Shown here: piece after piece, positions 1 through 10,419 of the stretch
Layout: every line of letters starts with the position of its first letter
Position numbering within the stretch: the first letter of the stretch is position 1
DNA from: Candida dubliniensis CD36
Taxonomy: Eukaryota > Ascomycota > Pichiomycetes > Serinales > Debaryomycetaceae
DNA length: 64,000 nucleotides
Direction of reading: 5' to 3'
NCBI RefSeq assembly: GCF_000026945.1
Contig: NC_012863.1
Coordinates: 372,001 to 436,000, forward strand
Made by a program: the position numbers and the translations under genes
The notes under the pieces: model-generated
What the model was told of the DNA's origin: nothing
What the model saw: only the letters and a program-made list of their open reading frames with translations
Databases searched by the model: none

Positions 1-232
1 CTAATAGATAAATTCAAAATCTGGGAACAAATGTGGTGAGGCATTCAAAGATAAGAGAGGCGGCAAATTTTTGGTGCTCAAATGGATCTAAAACCTGGAC
101 ACCAGTGCAATTTATTGCTGTTTCATAACTAACAGCTTACTCACACAAAACCCATACAACAAAACAATGCTTATTTTAGATTATTCTATGATATTTATCT
201 TCTATTCTAAATAATTGTCACACTATTTAACC

Positions 233-964
233 TTACAAATAAGATTTCAAGACTTGAACACTATCGAAGAAAGTCAATTGATCAAGCAAAGCTTTCTCTT
301 TGGCGTACTTGACAATTGGGTTTTTGATGTCACCTCTAACAGCGAATCCATGTGTAACACCACTGAATAAATCAACCTGATATCTGACGCCTTCTAATTT
401 AGCCAATTCATCTTCGGTTTGATGTCTCAATTCAGCTGGGAAAATTGAATCAGTTTCTGCAGCAGAAATAATAAGCGGACGTTTGATTTGTTTGACTTCT
501 TCAATTGAGACGAATGATGGATGTGCAACTGCTCCAGCATCCAAAAATCCGGATGAAGATAAATTCTGAATAACGTATTTTGCACCGTAACAATAACCAA
601 TACTACCCAAGAATGTTGGTTTCAATTCTTCTTTGACTTTTTTCAAGAAACCGTTAACAATTGGAGCGGTGATTTCAGGTGTATGTCTAGGCAACCAAGC
701 TTGCAACTCGTCAAACGAAACAACCGGTTCACCCTTTAAAATATCAGGAATCAAAACTTTATAACCTTCCTTAGAAATAGCATCAGCAACTAATAAAACA
801 TTGTTGTATTTGTGGCCATAAATGTCAGTTAAGATAACTACAACTTTGGAAGACTCTCCGACAGTATAAGTATCTAAACCAAAGATTTCTTTGTGGGCTC
901 CCAATGGGGTACCTTCGTGGAAATTGGTTTGAGTGCAGCAAGCACCTGGTGGATTGGAAGCCAT
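233..964 (-). CDS. Dienelactone hydrolase family protein (AIM2-like)
   Basis: A 243-residue alpha/beta hydrolase of the dienelactone hydrolase family, probably cytosolic. The nucleophile motif GYCYGAK puts the catalytic Cys at about residue 125. The acid is in AAETDSIFP (Asp 172) and the base in VTHGFAVRGD (His 205), so the Cys-Asp-His triad typical of the family is complete and correctly ordered. The first ATG (964) is the start; the length fits the yeast Aim2-type proteins. The protein ends in SYL, which is not a standard peroxisomal signal. The family hydrolyses small esters or lactones, but the natural substrate of the yeast members is unknown. It is transcribed away from the upstream 460 bp region, which has a GC-rich block with a CCTCGG motif. 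Confidence 0.85.
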   Translation of the reverse strand: MASNPPGACCTQTNFHEGTPLGAHKEIFGLDTYTVGESSKVVVILTDIYGHKYNNVLLVADAISKEGYKVLIPDILKGEPVVSFDELQAWLPRHTPEITAPIVNGFLKKVKEELKPTFLGSIGYCYGAKYVIQNLSSSGFLDAGAVAHPSFVSIEEVKQIKRPLIISAAETDSIFPAELRHQTEDELAKLEGVRYQVDLFSGVTHGFAVRGDIKNPIVKYAKEKALLDQLTFFDSVQVLKSYL

Positions 965-1426
965 TGTTAATTGTATGAAAGTATACTGGGAACTTAAATA
1001 AAAAAAGAAAAGTTAGATAATAAATCAATATTTTTTTTTTTTTTTTTCGTTCATCGGTTTTATATGACATTTGCTGTGTCAGCTCAGCACTGGTACTATT
1101 GTGGCGCCTCGGATTTAGAGTCAAACGGGAGGTTTTTATCCGTCAAACATGCGCACTAGTAATCCCCGTCTACTAGTTCTCGGCGATAAATTGTGGGGTG
1201 GACAAAGAAAATGGTGGGGGTACCAATTAATAAAACCATTAGTTCTTTCATTTGAATACTAAAGTTGATTAATCGCCCCAAAATTTGCCACATAAACATT
1301 TCTACTTGAGATAAAGAATATCATAATGAAATTGTGAATTTAACAACTAGCAAATATTATATAAAAAAAGACGACAACAAAAGCGATTGTATGAAGCTAA
1401 CAAATCACATCTTAAGCAACAATAAA
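965..1426. promoter_or_regulatory. Upstream region of the dienelactone hydrolase gene
   Basis: This 462 bp gap lies between the start of the hydrolase gene and the 3' end of the pyruvate decarboxylase gene, both on the minus strand. It holds a T run near 1030-1047 and a block of raised GC at about 1095-1205. That block contains CCTCGG at 1107-1112, a CGGGAGG stretch, and two ACTAGT palindromes 17 bases apart (about 1154 and 1172). These look like binding sites for zinc-cluster regulators, but no function is shown. No RNA gene is visible. Confidence 0.4.
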
Positions 1427-3300
1427 TTAAAGGACATTTCCTCGATTGACATCAGCAGCAGCCTTAGCCTGTTGAACCAACGCCTTTGGTGCATCTAAGG
1501 GACTAAACATAAGCTCAATTAATCTGATTTTATTATTTACACCAAAATCTTTACTCCGGAATAAATCATCAGCCTCACCAACTGTGCTGATTTTAACAGA
1601 TTGATTATCCTTAGCATTAAACAACAGCAAAATCTGTAAGTGATTCCAAGGTTGAATATTATTGTACTTGGCGTTTAATCCATGAATTAATTTTTCAATT
1701 GTGTAGCCACAATTGTTCACAACAAAAATGTAAGGATTAACCCCATTTTTTATCATGGTTGATATTTCTTGCATTGTCAACTGTAAGGAACCATCACCAA
1801 CAAATAAAATGACTCTCTTCTTAGGATCAACTTCCTTGGCAGCTACACTAGCACCAAGTGTTGCACCAACAGAGTACCCAATTGAGCCCCATAAGATCTG
1901 TGAAATCCCCACCACATTGTTTGGAAATCTTGCTTCGAGAATCCCATGAGCAGCTGTTCCGCTTTCAGTGATAATGATATCCTCTTCTTTAAACCAGGAG
2001 CTAACTCGTGTCCAAAACCAAGCCTGGGTCAAGGGAGCAGACACCTCAGTAGGCGTGTTTACCAATTTGACACGTGGAACAGATTTAGGAACGTAATTAA
2101 TGAGCACGGATGATATCTTCTTGTTTAATGCTTGCATGAGCTCTTTCATTTTAATTCCAGGATATATTGCCAGTCTGATTTTAGCATGGTCGGAATGGAA
2201 TTCAACAACATTTTTGGTGCCGATAGAATACGAAAATGAACCAGTGTTAAAATCTGATAATAATGCACCACAGGACAAGATCAAATCAGAATTTTCGACA
2301 CCTTCTTTGACTTCTGGCTTAGATAAAGAGCCAATGTAGACTCCACCATATCTAGAAGCAACAGAAGTACCAGAACTCAAATCAGCTGCCAAGTTTTTAA
2401 AAGCAGACGCATCTGCTAGATCTTCACCTCCAATACCGCCTTCATCAATCATACCTTTACCCATAGGGGTAACATAAACTGGAAACTGAGTTACTTCGAC
2501 CAATTGCTTAACTTCTTTTTTACAATCGTGTCTGGAAGCACAGGCGTCTACCAAAACAATTGGGTTACTAGCTTTGCTAACCATACCCAAAATTCTATCA
2601 ATGACTTCATTTTGTGATTGAACATTGTTAGGCTCTAAAGATAAATCAATAGACTTATCTAACATAGCTTGTGGCACCTTCATGTCTACCATATTGGAAG
2701 GAACAGCAATGTAAACGGGGCGTTGCATAGTATACGCAGTTCTTAAACAACGGTCAATTTCATTGCAAGCAGTTGCAAGGTCATCCAAAAAGGCAGTTGT
2801 TTCGCATATATTCATGGACATTTTGTGGAATACAGTAAAGTCACCATTTCCTAAAGTATGGTGCAACAACATCTGTTTCTTTTGTGCTTCATTTGAAGGG
2901 ACACCCACAATATGAACAATACCCACATGCTCAGCATATGAGCCAGCTACCCCATTTAAAGCAGAAAGTTCTCTATAGTAGTGTTAGTAGATAAGTTGGT
3001 CTTCATTTTTTCGTAATGCTAATACTAGAAAAGAGAATGGACTTACCCTACTCCAAACGTCGTCACTAAAGCACCAATCTTGCCTCTGTTCACTCTTGAA
3101 TAACCATCTGCTGAATATGCTGCATTCAACTCGTTACAATTACCAGCCCATATAAACGAACCTCCCCCATGTTCATTTTCAGTTTCGTAAATTTTATCCA
3201 AAAGTGATAAGTTAAAATCTCCTGGAACACCAAAAACTGTATGAACATTCAACTGGTACAATCGTTCAAAAATATATCTACCTAATGATATTTCTCCCAT
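1427..3300 (-). CDS. PDC12: Pyruvate decarboxylase paralog, two exons (PDC12-like)
   Basis: Thiamine diphosphate enzyme that converts pyruvate to acetaldehyde in the cytosol. Two exons (3047-3300 and 1427-2972) join across a 74-base intron to give 599 residues, longer than the usual ~563. Exon 1 has the N-terminal VFGVPGDFN and the cofactor-activating Glu in GNCNELNAAY. Exon 2 starts in the conserved GELSALNGVAGSYAEH segment, then has the His-His pair (LLHHTLGNGDF), DACASRHD (first Cys of the regulatory pair kept, second replaced by Ala), GDGSLQ and YTIEKLIHG. Two oddities: 29 residues sit where yeast Pdc1 has only three (2354-2440), and NNDGYTIE reads NNCGYTIE. A CTG codon at 1625-1627 falls at a non-conserved site, consistent with Ser decoding. 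The main glycolytic C. albicans enzyme is Pdc11; this second copy is probably PDC12. The symbol rests on gene order and memory. Confidence 0.8.
2973..3046 (-). other. Spliceosomal intron in the pyruvate decarboxylase gene
   Basis: On the minus strand the donor is GTAAGT (3046-3041), the branch point is a perfect TACTAAC (2989-2983) and the acceptor is TATAG ending at 2973. Removing these 74 bases completes a Gly codon and restores the conserved FGVGELSALNGVAGSYAEH segment of pyruvate decarboxylases. The unspliced frame stops straight after FGVG. Confidence 0.95.
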
Positions 3301-3627
3301 TGTATGAGTTAAGCTTGTCTGTAGCTGTTTAAGTAAAAATATAAATTAAACAAAAAAGAAAATTAAAATAGCAAGGGATTCTGTAAAGCTCTTATAAATA
3401 ATAGACACATTTTTTTTTTATTTGGTTGCAATAAAAATTCCAAAGGATATATTGTTGCTACATATCCCTATTTTTCCTACTATTGATCTTTTGCGTAAAC
3501 ACACATGAATGCGTCTAGATTTACAAGCAGCTTTAATTCTTCCAAAAGTTGAATTCTGTTGTGGGTGTTGAATTGTTGTCATTCCGTTGCAGATTACACC
3601 AGCATACATAGTTAAAGTCCTATTGCT
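3301..3627. promoter_or_regulatory. Short upstream region of the pyruvate decarboxylase gene
   Basis: These 327 bp separate the decarboxylase start from the 3' end of the next minus-strand gene. A 63-codon ATG-started frame at 3418-3609 on the minus strand shows no family motif and is probably chance. A T run at 3410-3419 could be a nucleosome-depleting element. Nothing else stands out. Confidence 0.35.
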
Positions 3628-4944
3628 CTAGTCAATGTATAAACTGTTAGTAGTAGTCCGCCTTTCAACTCCATTCTCGTCCACTTGATCTTCTCTTTCT
3701 TCTTTTTCATCATCACTTATACTTATCTCCTGAGCAGTTCCAGATTTATTATAGCCAGGTATCCATTTATAGGACATGCTAACTGATGGCAATAACCCTT
3801 TCCCATAATTACAAATAGAAATAATTTCCAACACTATTGTTGCAACCAATAATACTAAAGTAATTATACCAAATGTCAACAATGATTTTCGTCCCATAAA
3901 ATATTCACCGGGCCTAATTGCCAAATCATAAGCAGATGTGTATTTGGTGTACAATCTTATCAATTTAAAAAGAACATAAGCAATACCACACAAAAATAAA
4001 ATAATTGCAAATATGGATCCATAAATGAACTCTCTGGTTGCTGAAATATCACTTACAAAAAGTAAAATTATTGTTAATGGAATAACAATCACCGTTAAAA
4101 TAAATTCCACAGATTTTCTATCTTTTACCATTATAACCAAAAATTGGATTGTGAACCCAGCAAAGAAGAAAAAATCAAACATCAATATAGAACGATGTAT
4201 TTGGAAATATGTGTAAATTCTTTTAAGTTCCAAACTGGCTCCAATTTTCTTAAAAGTGAACCAACTAACATATCGTCTCAACCCAAAATACAACAAAATA
4301 GATTGAAGCACCAAGGCTGCAGCAAGAACACATATCGTAGCAATATTCATAGCGTACGTTGCTGTTTTCCATTTGCCAATTAGTACTGTTGAAATCTTGT
4401 CACTAACTTCATTGTATTGTATACCGGTGTATATCAACATACAACAGTAAAATCCCATTAGAAATACCAATAGCAATAAGTTACGGGAATAGAGTGCTAT
4501 CAATGTTATCAAAACTTGAAATACTCCTGCAAATATAAAAAGTGCAAAGTAAATCGAGTTCTCCGTATACTTCCCCTTCGCAAACTTGTCATGGTGGATA
4601 TTTATCACTGCAAACATATAGGCTTCAAATAAAACAATAAGAATTGCTGATAATAAGGATATACCAAAGAATAATCTGGCAAAAATATTAAATTGTCTTT
4701 GGTCATCTTTTTTATTTGAATTTTTGTGTATGCTTTGGGATTCGATATTGAATATGCCTATATTGTCCAAACTAGAAGAAACAGTACTAGCACTACTGCT
4801 AGAATTATCTAGTGTTGGTTGGCCAATGTTAGCTGTTGCATTAAGTCTATTCAGTTGGGAGTTCTGCGAATCAATAAATGAATTGTTTTCGTTTTCACGA
4901 TAGTAGTGCAGTTGTGAATTCATATTAGATTGATAATATGACAT
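3628..4944 (-). CDS. Multi-pass membrane protein, possibly UPF0658 Golgi family
   Basis: A 438-residue membrane protein. The first ~90 residues are polar and rich in Asn and Ser. About eight to nine hydrophobic segments follow from residue ~90 to ~385, then an acidic, charged tail of ~50 residues. The central segment around RIYTYFQIHRSILMFDFFFF resembles the fungal UPF0658 Golgi apparatus membrane proteins, but that assignment is from memory of the motif and is tentative. No enzymatic motif is visible. The ATG at 4944 is the first in frame. It lies between the decarboxylase and ERG8, all on the minus strand. Confidence 0.6.
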   Translation of the reverse strand: MSYYQSNMNSQLHYYRENENNSFIDSQNSQLNRLNATANIGQPTLDNSSSSASTVSSSLDNIGIFNIESQSIHKNSNKKDDQRQFNIFARLFFGISLLSAILIVLFEAYMFAVINIHHDKFAKGKYTENSIYFALFIFAGVFQVLITLIALYSRNLLLLVFLMGFYCCMLIYTGIQYNEVSDKISTVLIGKWKTATYAMNIATICVLAAALVLQSILLYFGLRRYVSWFTFKKIGASLELKRIYTYFQIHRSILMFDFFFFAGFTIQFLVIMVKDRKSVEFILTVIVIPLTIILLFVSDISATREFIYGSIFAIILFLCGIAYVLFKLIRLYTKYTSAYDLAIRPGEYFMGRKSLLTFGIITLVLLVATIVLEIISICNYGKGLLPSVSMSYKWIPGYNKSGTAQEISISDDEKEEREDQVDENGVERRTTTNSLYID

Positions 4945-5397
4945 GGAAATTTAGTCAATATTTAGGGGGTAAATGATTTGTATTATACTCTTATTTGATT
5001 TGGTTTCAATAAGTCTAATTTAAGATAAACAAAAAAAAAAATTTTGAAAGAAAGTATATCATGAATATATAATGATGATGGGGCTTTGGGCACCCCCTTT
5101 TTTGTCGTTTGTTACTATTAATAATAATAATCGTGAGACGAGAAACCCAGCCTTGCATGTTGTCAGATATTTCCTCTCTGGGGTACCTGGACCAGAACGA
5201 AACGAAAAAAAAAAAAAAAAAGAAATAAGAAATTGTCAAACATAAAATACACAATGAGTTACGAACAGTTTATTAAGATCTGACCCTTTCCTACCAATTT
5301 CTAATTAAGGGGATGAAAGTCGAGCACCTTAAAATGAAAAACTCAAAATTCTCAAGTTGATAGTTTTAAGACGGCTAGACTTACATTTTATGTATTC
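4945..5397. promoter_or_regulatory. Upstream region of the membrane protein gene, downstream of ERG8
   Basis: These 453 bp contain two A runs (about 5031-5040 and 5204-5221) and a short GC-rich stretch around 5135-5195. The open frame across the A run is poly-Phe and not gene-like. No RNA gene or clear motif was found. Confidence 0.3.
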
Positions 5398-6699
5398 TTA
5401 TAAGCCTACGTAGTCTTCCAATTTCTCTTCAAGCACACCTTCTGTTTGCTCTTCCAAATCAACCCAATAAACATTATGAAAGTAATCTGGATTTTCAAGA
5501 GTTTTCTGCTTGAAATTTTCCACTTCGCTCTCTAACACTAATACCGCTATTGCGTCGTATCCACCGGCACCCGGAACCACACCACCAACACAGCCATTAA
5601 TCTCCTGACAACGATCCAATAATTCAGTTTGAACAGCTGGTTCGATTGGGACCTCTGATTTCTGTGTTAATGTTTGTAACCCTTTTCTAATCTTGTTCAT
5701 GGCAACCGTCAACGGTTCAACAAAATGGTCTAGGTCCTTAATATATGCCTCTGGGTTTGAATTGTGTTTTTCACACATTTCTCTCAATTCTTTCATAAAC
5801 TGCAAATTAGCAGCATTAAGTTGGTCATAAACAACAGAACTTTCTTCTGGTTTCTCCTTTTTCCATTGGAGGACCCGCGATACCAATTTAGGCGTTTCTG
5901 AGCCACCCTTAACATCGCCCATTAATAACTTGATACCATATGGTAATGTACATCTTTCGTGTTTGAATTCCCAGTTACTTTCAATCAATTTTTTCAACTC
6001 GGTGGGGAATTTTTCAGGATCGCTTTCTAGAACTTGAAACACTTCATTTATCAATGCCGGCTGAAACCTTCTATATATAATCAGACCATAAATAGCAGTT
6101 GCGACATCAAATCCAGATCCTATCTTTTTTTGGGCATAACAATGTGCAATCTGGGCAACATTGTGCAAAATATCTTTATGCTCATTGACAACATTAGGAA
6201 TAAAATGGGATAACAAACTTGTGGCAACAACTGAAACTAATCCAGCCGATGAGCCCAACCCAGTCTTTTCCACTTCATTAATGACACGAGAATGGTAAAG
6301 AAATGTATTTTTCTCATTCAAAGAAGTTTTAGCTTTAGTGTCTTCTTGTGAATGATATCCAGGATCTGAGTAAATGACAATTTCAAGATCAAATGGTTCA
6401 ATTGGTTGAATGTAAGCCAAAACAATAAATATAGTTGCTTCTAAAAATGGATTCAACCGAGATTGCACTTCTTTGGGTTTCTCCGTATTTGATGATATGT
6501 GATATTCCCATTCTCCATTTGCAAATTGAGGTGAAGAAATCTTGATTCTTGATTCTTCTTGCAAACTGGGTGTTTTTGGCGTAATAACTGCATGCATTCT
6601 CGATGACAATGCTGTCACATAGGCATCATAAATTGGTTCAAGAACCAAATAACCACCTGCGAGAAATGCTTTACCAGGTGCACTGAATGCTTTTGACAT
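5398..6699 (-). CDS. ERG8: Phosphomevalonate kinase
   Basis: GHMP-family kinase of the mevalonate pathway that phosphorylates 5-phosphomevalonate to the diphosphate for sterol and isoprenoid synthesis in the cytosol. At 433 residues it is close to the yeast enzyme. The N-terminus SAPGKAFLAGGYLVLEP is the usual opening. The ATP-binding glycine loop TGLGSSAGL is at about residues 146-154, and the third GHMP motif VVPGAGGYDA at about 374-383. The start is the first ATG at 6699. It shares a ~200 bp divergent promoter with TYR1. Confidence 0.95.
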   Translation of the reverse strand: MSKAFSAPGKAFLAGGYLVLEPIYDAYVTALSSRMHAVITPKTPSLQEESRIKISSPQFANGEWEYHISSNTEKPKEVQSRLNPFLEATIFIVLAYIQPIEPFDLEIVIYSDPGYHSQEDTKAKTSLNEKNTFLYHSRVINEVEKTGLGSSAGLVSVVATSLLSHFIPNVVNEHKDILHNVAQIAHCYAQKKIGSGFDVATAIYGLIIYRRFQPALINEVFQVLESDPEKFPTELKKLIESNWEFKHERCTLPYGIKLLMGDVKGGSETPKLVSRVLQWKKEKPEESSVVYDQLNAANLQFMKELREMCEKHNSNPEAYIKDLDHFVEPLTVAMNKIRKGLQTLTQKSEVPIEPAVQTELLDRCQEINGCVGGVVPGAGGYDAIAVLVLESEVENFKQKTLENPDYFHNVYWVDLEEQTEGVLEEKLEDYVGL

Positions 6700-6902
6700 T
6701 GTTCAATTGATGGTCAGAGGAAATGAAATATTTAGATCTGTATGAGTTCCTTTTTTGGAATCAACTGTTGTCTTTTTTCTGCTTGCCTAATTTTTTTGTT
6801 TTTTTCATACCAAACAACCCATTTATCATTTTTTTTTTTGTCCTTTTCCAGCTTCTGTTATCATTAAAGGACCCAGTCAACAAACAAGTCACATATATAG
6901 CT

Positions 6903-8228
6903 ATGGCATGCACGGAAACGGAATTGAAGAATTATCAAGAATGCAAGACAATTGGTATAATTGGTCTTGGTGATATGGGTTACTTATACGCCAAACGTTT
7001 TAGTGACGCTGGGTGGAAAGTTGTTGGGTGTGATAGGGAAGACTTGTATGAAACCACCAAAACAAAGTTTTCCAATGAAAAATTTGAAATATTGAAGAAT
7101 GGGCATTTTGTATCGAGAATTTCAGATTATATTATCTACAGTGTTGAGGCAGAAAATATTGAAAAGATTGTGTCAATCTACGGTCCTTCCACCAAATTTG
7201 GGGCTATAGTGGGCGGACAAACTTCATGTAAGGCACCAGAGATAGCTGCATTTGAAAAGCATTTACCAGAAGATAATGAAATCATTTCCCTTCATTCGTT
7301 ACATGGTCCCAAAGTGAATACTACGGGACAACCACTAGTGTTGATAAAGCATCGTGCCTCTGACAGATCTTTTGAGTTTGTAGAAGCTTTGGTTTCGTGC
7401 TTGAATTCTAAACAAGTGTATTTGACAGCTAAGGAACATGATAGAATCACTGCAGATACACAGGCGGTGACACATGCAGCTTTCTTGTCCATGGGAGTGG
7501 CATGGAAACTGGTGAATCAATATCCATGGGAAACGCCAAGATGGATTGGGGGTATTGAAAACGCAAAGATAAATATCTCATTAAGAATATTTTCAAATAA
7601 ATGGCATGTTTATGCTGGGTTAGCAATAACCAACCCTTCCGCACATGATCAAGTATTGCAGTATTCCAAGTCAACCACGGAACTATTTACTTTAATGATA
7701 CAAGGGAAAAAGAAAGAGTTAACAGAGAGATTAACAAAAGCCAAACAATTTGTGTTCAAATATATTACCAACCACCATGATTTGCTATTGGACGATAATA
7801 TCTTGCAAAAGTTTTCCTTGAGCAAGACTCCACCAGAGGGGAAACAACCAAATTCACATTTGTCGCTATTGGCTATTGTCGATAGTTGGTATAATTTAGG
7901 TATCATCCCATATGACCATATCATTTGCTCGACCCCATTATTCAGAATTTTCTTAGGGGTCACTGAGTACGTGTTTTGTACTCCTGGGTATTTAGAAGAA
8001 AGTATAGACGTGGCAATTAATGATTCTTCGTTTAGACAGGATGATTTACATTTCACTATTGCAGCACAAACCTGGTCAAATATCATCAGCTTTGGAAACT
8101 TTGAATTGTACAAACGTGAATTTGAAGATACCCAGAATTTTTTCCAGCCTATGTTTCAAGAAGCAAATGCTATTGGGAATGAAATGATTAAAACCATATT
8201 AGAAAGAGTGAAAGAACGAGAATGCTAA
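6903..8228 (+). CDS. TYR1: Prephenate dehydrogenase
   Basis: NADP-dependent prephenate dehydrogenase, which makes 4-hydroxyphenylpyruvate for tyrosine synthesis. From the ATG at 6903 it is 441 residues, near the yeast length of ~450. A Rossmann motif GLGDMG is at residues 21-26 and the conserved SLHSLHGPK and ADTQAVTHAAFLSMG segments follow. An in-frame ATG at 6723 would add 60 Phe- and Leu-rich residues encoded by T-rich promoter-like DNA, so the inner ATG is preferred. A CTG codon at 7509-7511 lies at a variable position and should be Ser in this clade. The gene diverges from ERG8 and converges on ARL1. Confidence 0.9.
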   Translation: MACTETELKNYQECKTIGIIGLGDMGYLYAKRFSDAGWKVVGCDREDLYETTKTKFSNEKFEILKNGHFVSRISDYIIYSVEAENIEKIVSIYGPSTKFGAIVGGQTSCKAPEIAAFEKHLPEDNEIISLHSLHGPKVNTTGQPLVLIKHRASDRSFEFVEALVSCLNSKQVYLTAKEHDRITADTQAVTHAAFLSMGVAWKLVNQYPWETPRWIGGIENAKINISLRIFSNKWHVYAGLAITNPSAHDQVLQYSKSTTELFTLMIQGKKKELTERLTKAKQFVFKYITNHHDLLLDDNILQKFSLSKTPPEGKQPNSHLSLLAIVDSWYNLGIIPYDHIICSTPLFRIFLGVTEYVFCTPGYLEESIDVAINDSSFRQDDLHFTIAAQTWSNIISFGNFELYKREFEDTQNFFQPMFQEANAIGNEMIKTILERVKEREC

Positions 8229-8380
8229 AAAAAAAAGAAAAGAAATAAAGAAAACTATGCATATATCAATATATAGAAATAATTACATTCATATGCATTA
8301 TTGTAACTTTTGGTGTTTTGTTTTTATTCTTATTACATTTCAATTCTCAATCTATATATCTTCGTAAATACTATCTGCGA

Positions 8381-8938
8381 TTACAACTGCTCATCTTTAA
8401 TCACATCCATTAACCAGTCTAACCCTTCTGTTAACCCTTCGCCTTTGATGGCACTTGATGCAACAATACTCCAACTTCTGTCTTTCAAATCAGTTAGGCT
8501 TAAAGCTTGACTCACTTCCGCAGCAGTCATTGCTCCTGGTTGATCTTGTTTGTTTGCAAAAACTAATAATGCACTATCCTGTAACTCCTCTTCCTTCAAC
8601 ATTTGATGTAATTCCTTGCAGGCAGTGTCGATACGATCTTTATCGGTCGAATCAACAACAAAGATAACTGCTGATGTGTTGCTGTAATAACATCTCCAGT
8701 AAGGTCTAATGGAAGTTTGACCACCCAAATCCCATATATTTAACGTAATGTTTTTGTATTTTAATGTCTCCACATTGAACCCAATAGTAGGCTTGGTAGT
8801 GACCACTTCTCCCATTTGCAAACGATATAATATTGTTGTTTTACCAGCACCATCTAGACCCAATATAAGAATCCTTATTTCCTTATTAGTGCCCCAGAGT
8901 TTTGAAAAAATATTACCGAAACTCAAAGCTTGACCCAT
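8381..8938 (-). CDS. ARL1: ARF-like small GTPase Arl1
   Basis: A 185-residue ARF-family GTPase that recruits golgins and controls trans-Golgi traffic. Gly2 followed by an amphipathic stretch predicts N-myristoylation. The nucleotide motifs are GLDGAGKT (27-34), WDLGGQ (69-74) and NKQD (129-132). The sequence is much closer to Arl1 than to Arf1/2 ([26 protein letters not shown]). The frame is intact with no intron. Its 3' end lies 152 bp from that of TYR1 (convergent). Confidence 0.92.
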   Translation of the reverse strand: MGQALSFGNIFSKLWGTNKEIRILILGLDGAGKTTILYRLQMGEVVTTKPTIGFNVETLKYKNITLNIWDLGGQTSIRPYWRCYYSNTSAVIFVVDSTDKDRIDTACKELHQMLKEEELQDSALLVFANKQDQPGAMTAAEVSQALSLTDLKDRSWSIVASSAIKGEGLTEGLDWLMDVIKDEQL

Positions 8939-9420
8939 TGTAACTGTATTCTGTACAAAACGTTGTTTATATAATACTGTTTAGGTATGTCTTTAGGATG
9001 TGGTTGTTTTTGTTATTGGCAAATTAAAACTTTGAAAAATCAATAATCAATGCCAATCTTTGTTCAAGAAATCTATTCTTTTATTTAGGTATATCTATAC
9101 TGTTTTAATTTTAAATTTTGGGTAATAAAACAGGTGCTGGATATAATTGGCAGATTGGAAGAAATGAATGATTTGTCCATAAAAGTTTTCCTATTTATTT
9201 TTATTGTTTTATTTTTTTTTTTTTTCTCTTAGACTTGTCGCCGCCTATTTTTTCCCTTGTCATTCAAAGATTCGGCTGCCACGATATTTGAGGCAATCAC
9301 GAAAAAAAATATCCGACGTTCTGCGGAGGAACGCATGCAAATCATTATGCCAATACAAAATATTCCTGAAGTCAATAAATATATTCTACTTTATATACAT
9401 AACTAAAAGCTAAATTGTGC
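8939..9420. promoter_or_regulatory. Upstream region of ARL1, downstream of MDH1-1
   Basis: These 482 bp lie between two minus-strand genes and contain a T run at about 9211-9226 followed by a short GC-richer stretch (9236-9340). No ATG-started frame with family resemblance, RNA gene or clear motif was found. Confidence 0.3.
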
Positions 9421-10419
9421 TTATGGGTTTTGAGCAACAAAGTCAACACCTTTCTTGATGTTCTTGATCAAAGTGTCTTTAGCTTCTTTGACTTGAGCTT
9501 CTTCGTAATCAGAAATTTCACCGATTGGGTGCACAGTCTTGACACCATCGACACCCAAGGTGACTTTAGTAGAGAAGAAATCAACACCTTCGTCTTTGAA
9601 CAATGGTGAGTCAACAAAAGTACATTCAATGACATCCTTTTCACCAGCCAAACCGTCCAAAACGGCACCAGCAAATCTGGCACCAGCTTGAGCCATGGAC
9701 AAAGTAGCAGAACCAGCACCATCTTTAGCTTGGACAACTTCATCACCACCGAATTGAATTCTGTGGACCAAAGCATCTCTGGTTTCACCGGACAAGTCCT
9801 TGTGTTTGGTTTGAGACAACAATGGAACAATGGTAACACCGGAGTGACCACCAACAACTGGAACGTTTTCGTTAACTGGGTTGGTACCGGCAACTTCAGA
9901 AACAAATCTGGCAGCTCTCAAGACATCCAAGGTGGTGACACCAAACAATTTGTTTGGGTTGTAGTTACCTTTTGATTTGAAAACTTCAGCAACAATTGGA
10001 ACAGTAGAGTTGACTGGGTTAGAAATAATACAAACGGCGGCATTTGGAGCGTAATCAGCAGCAGCCTTGGCCAAGTCTCTGACAATTGAGGCATTGGTGT
10101 TGAATAAATCGTCTCTGGTCATACCTGGTTTTCTTGGAACACCAGCTGGGATGACAATAACATCGGAGCCAGTCAAGGCTTCTTCGATTTGATCTGGGTT
10201 GTAACCTTTGACGGTGGAGTTAGTTGGGACGTGGGAAACATCAGCAGCAACACCTGGAGCACCTCTGATATCGTAAAGAGCCAAATCGGTAACTTTGTGG
10301 TTCAATTTCAATAATAAAGATAATGGTTGACCAATACCACCACCAGCACCTAAAACGGCAACTTTGTAGGCGTTGGAAGCAGAAGAAGAAAATGATCTAG
10401 AAGCAACTTTTGAAAACAT
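9421..10419 (-). CDS. MDH1-1: Mitochondrial malate dehydrogenase
   Basis: NAD-dependent malate dehydrogenase of the TCA cycle. The first ATG of the frame is at 10419, giving 332 residues; the open frame extends 15 codons further upstream but without an ATG. The N-terminus ([19 protein letters not shown]) is Arg- and Ser-rich and lacks acids, as expected for a mitochondrial presequence. The NAD motif GAGGGIG lies at about 24-30, with [11 protein letters not shown] and GGHSGVT as the substrate and active-site segments. Codon use is strongly biased (TTG for Leu, no rare codons), as in highly expressed genes. A paired CCAAT palindrome lies upstream. Confidence 0.95.
   Translation of the reverse strand: MFSKVASRSFSSSASNAYKVAVLGAGGGIGQPLSLLLKLNHKVTDLALYDIRGAPGVAADVSHVPTNSTVKGYNPDQIEEALTGSDVIVIPAGVPRKPGMTRDDLFNTNASIVRDLAKAAADYAPNAAVCIISNPVNSTVPIVAEVFKSKGNYNPNKLFGVTTLDVLRAARFVSEVAGTNPVNENVPVVGGHSGVTIVPLLSQTKHKDLSGETRDALVHRIQFGGDEVVQAKDGAGSATLSMAQAGARFAGAVLDGLAGEKDVIECTFVDSPLFKDEGVDFFSTKVTLGVDGVKTVHPIGEISDYEEAQVKEAKDTLIKNIKKGVDFVAQNP

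Noticed and set aside
3418..3609. 63-codon ATG frame on the minus strand upstream of the decarboxylase gene
   Set aside because: Short, no family motif, lies in a promoter and has composition like its surroundings.
5015..5254. Minus-strand frame rich in Phe
   Set aside because: Created by A runs; no protein-like content.
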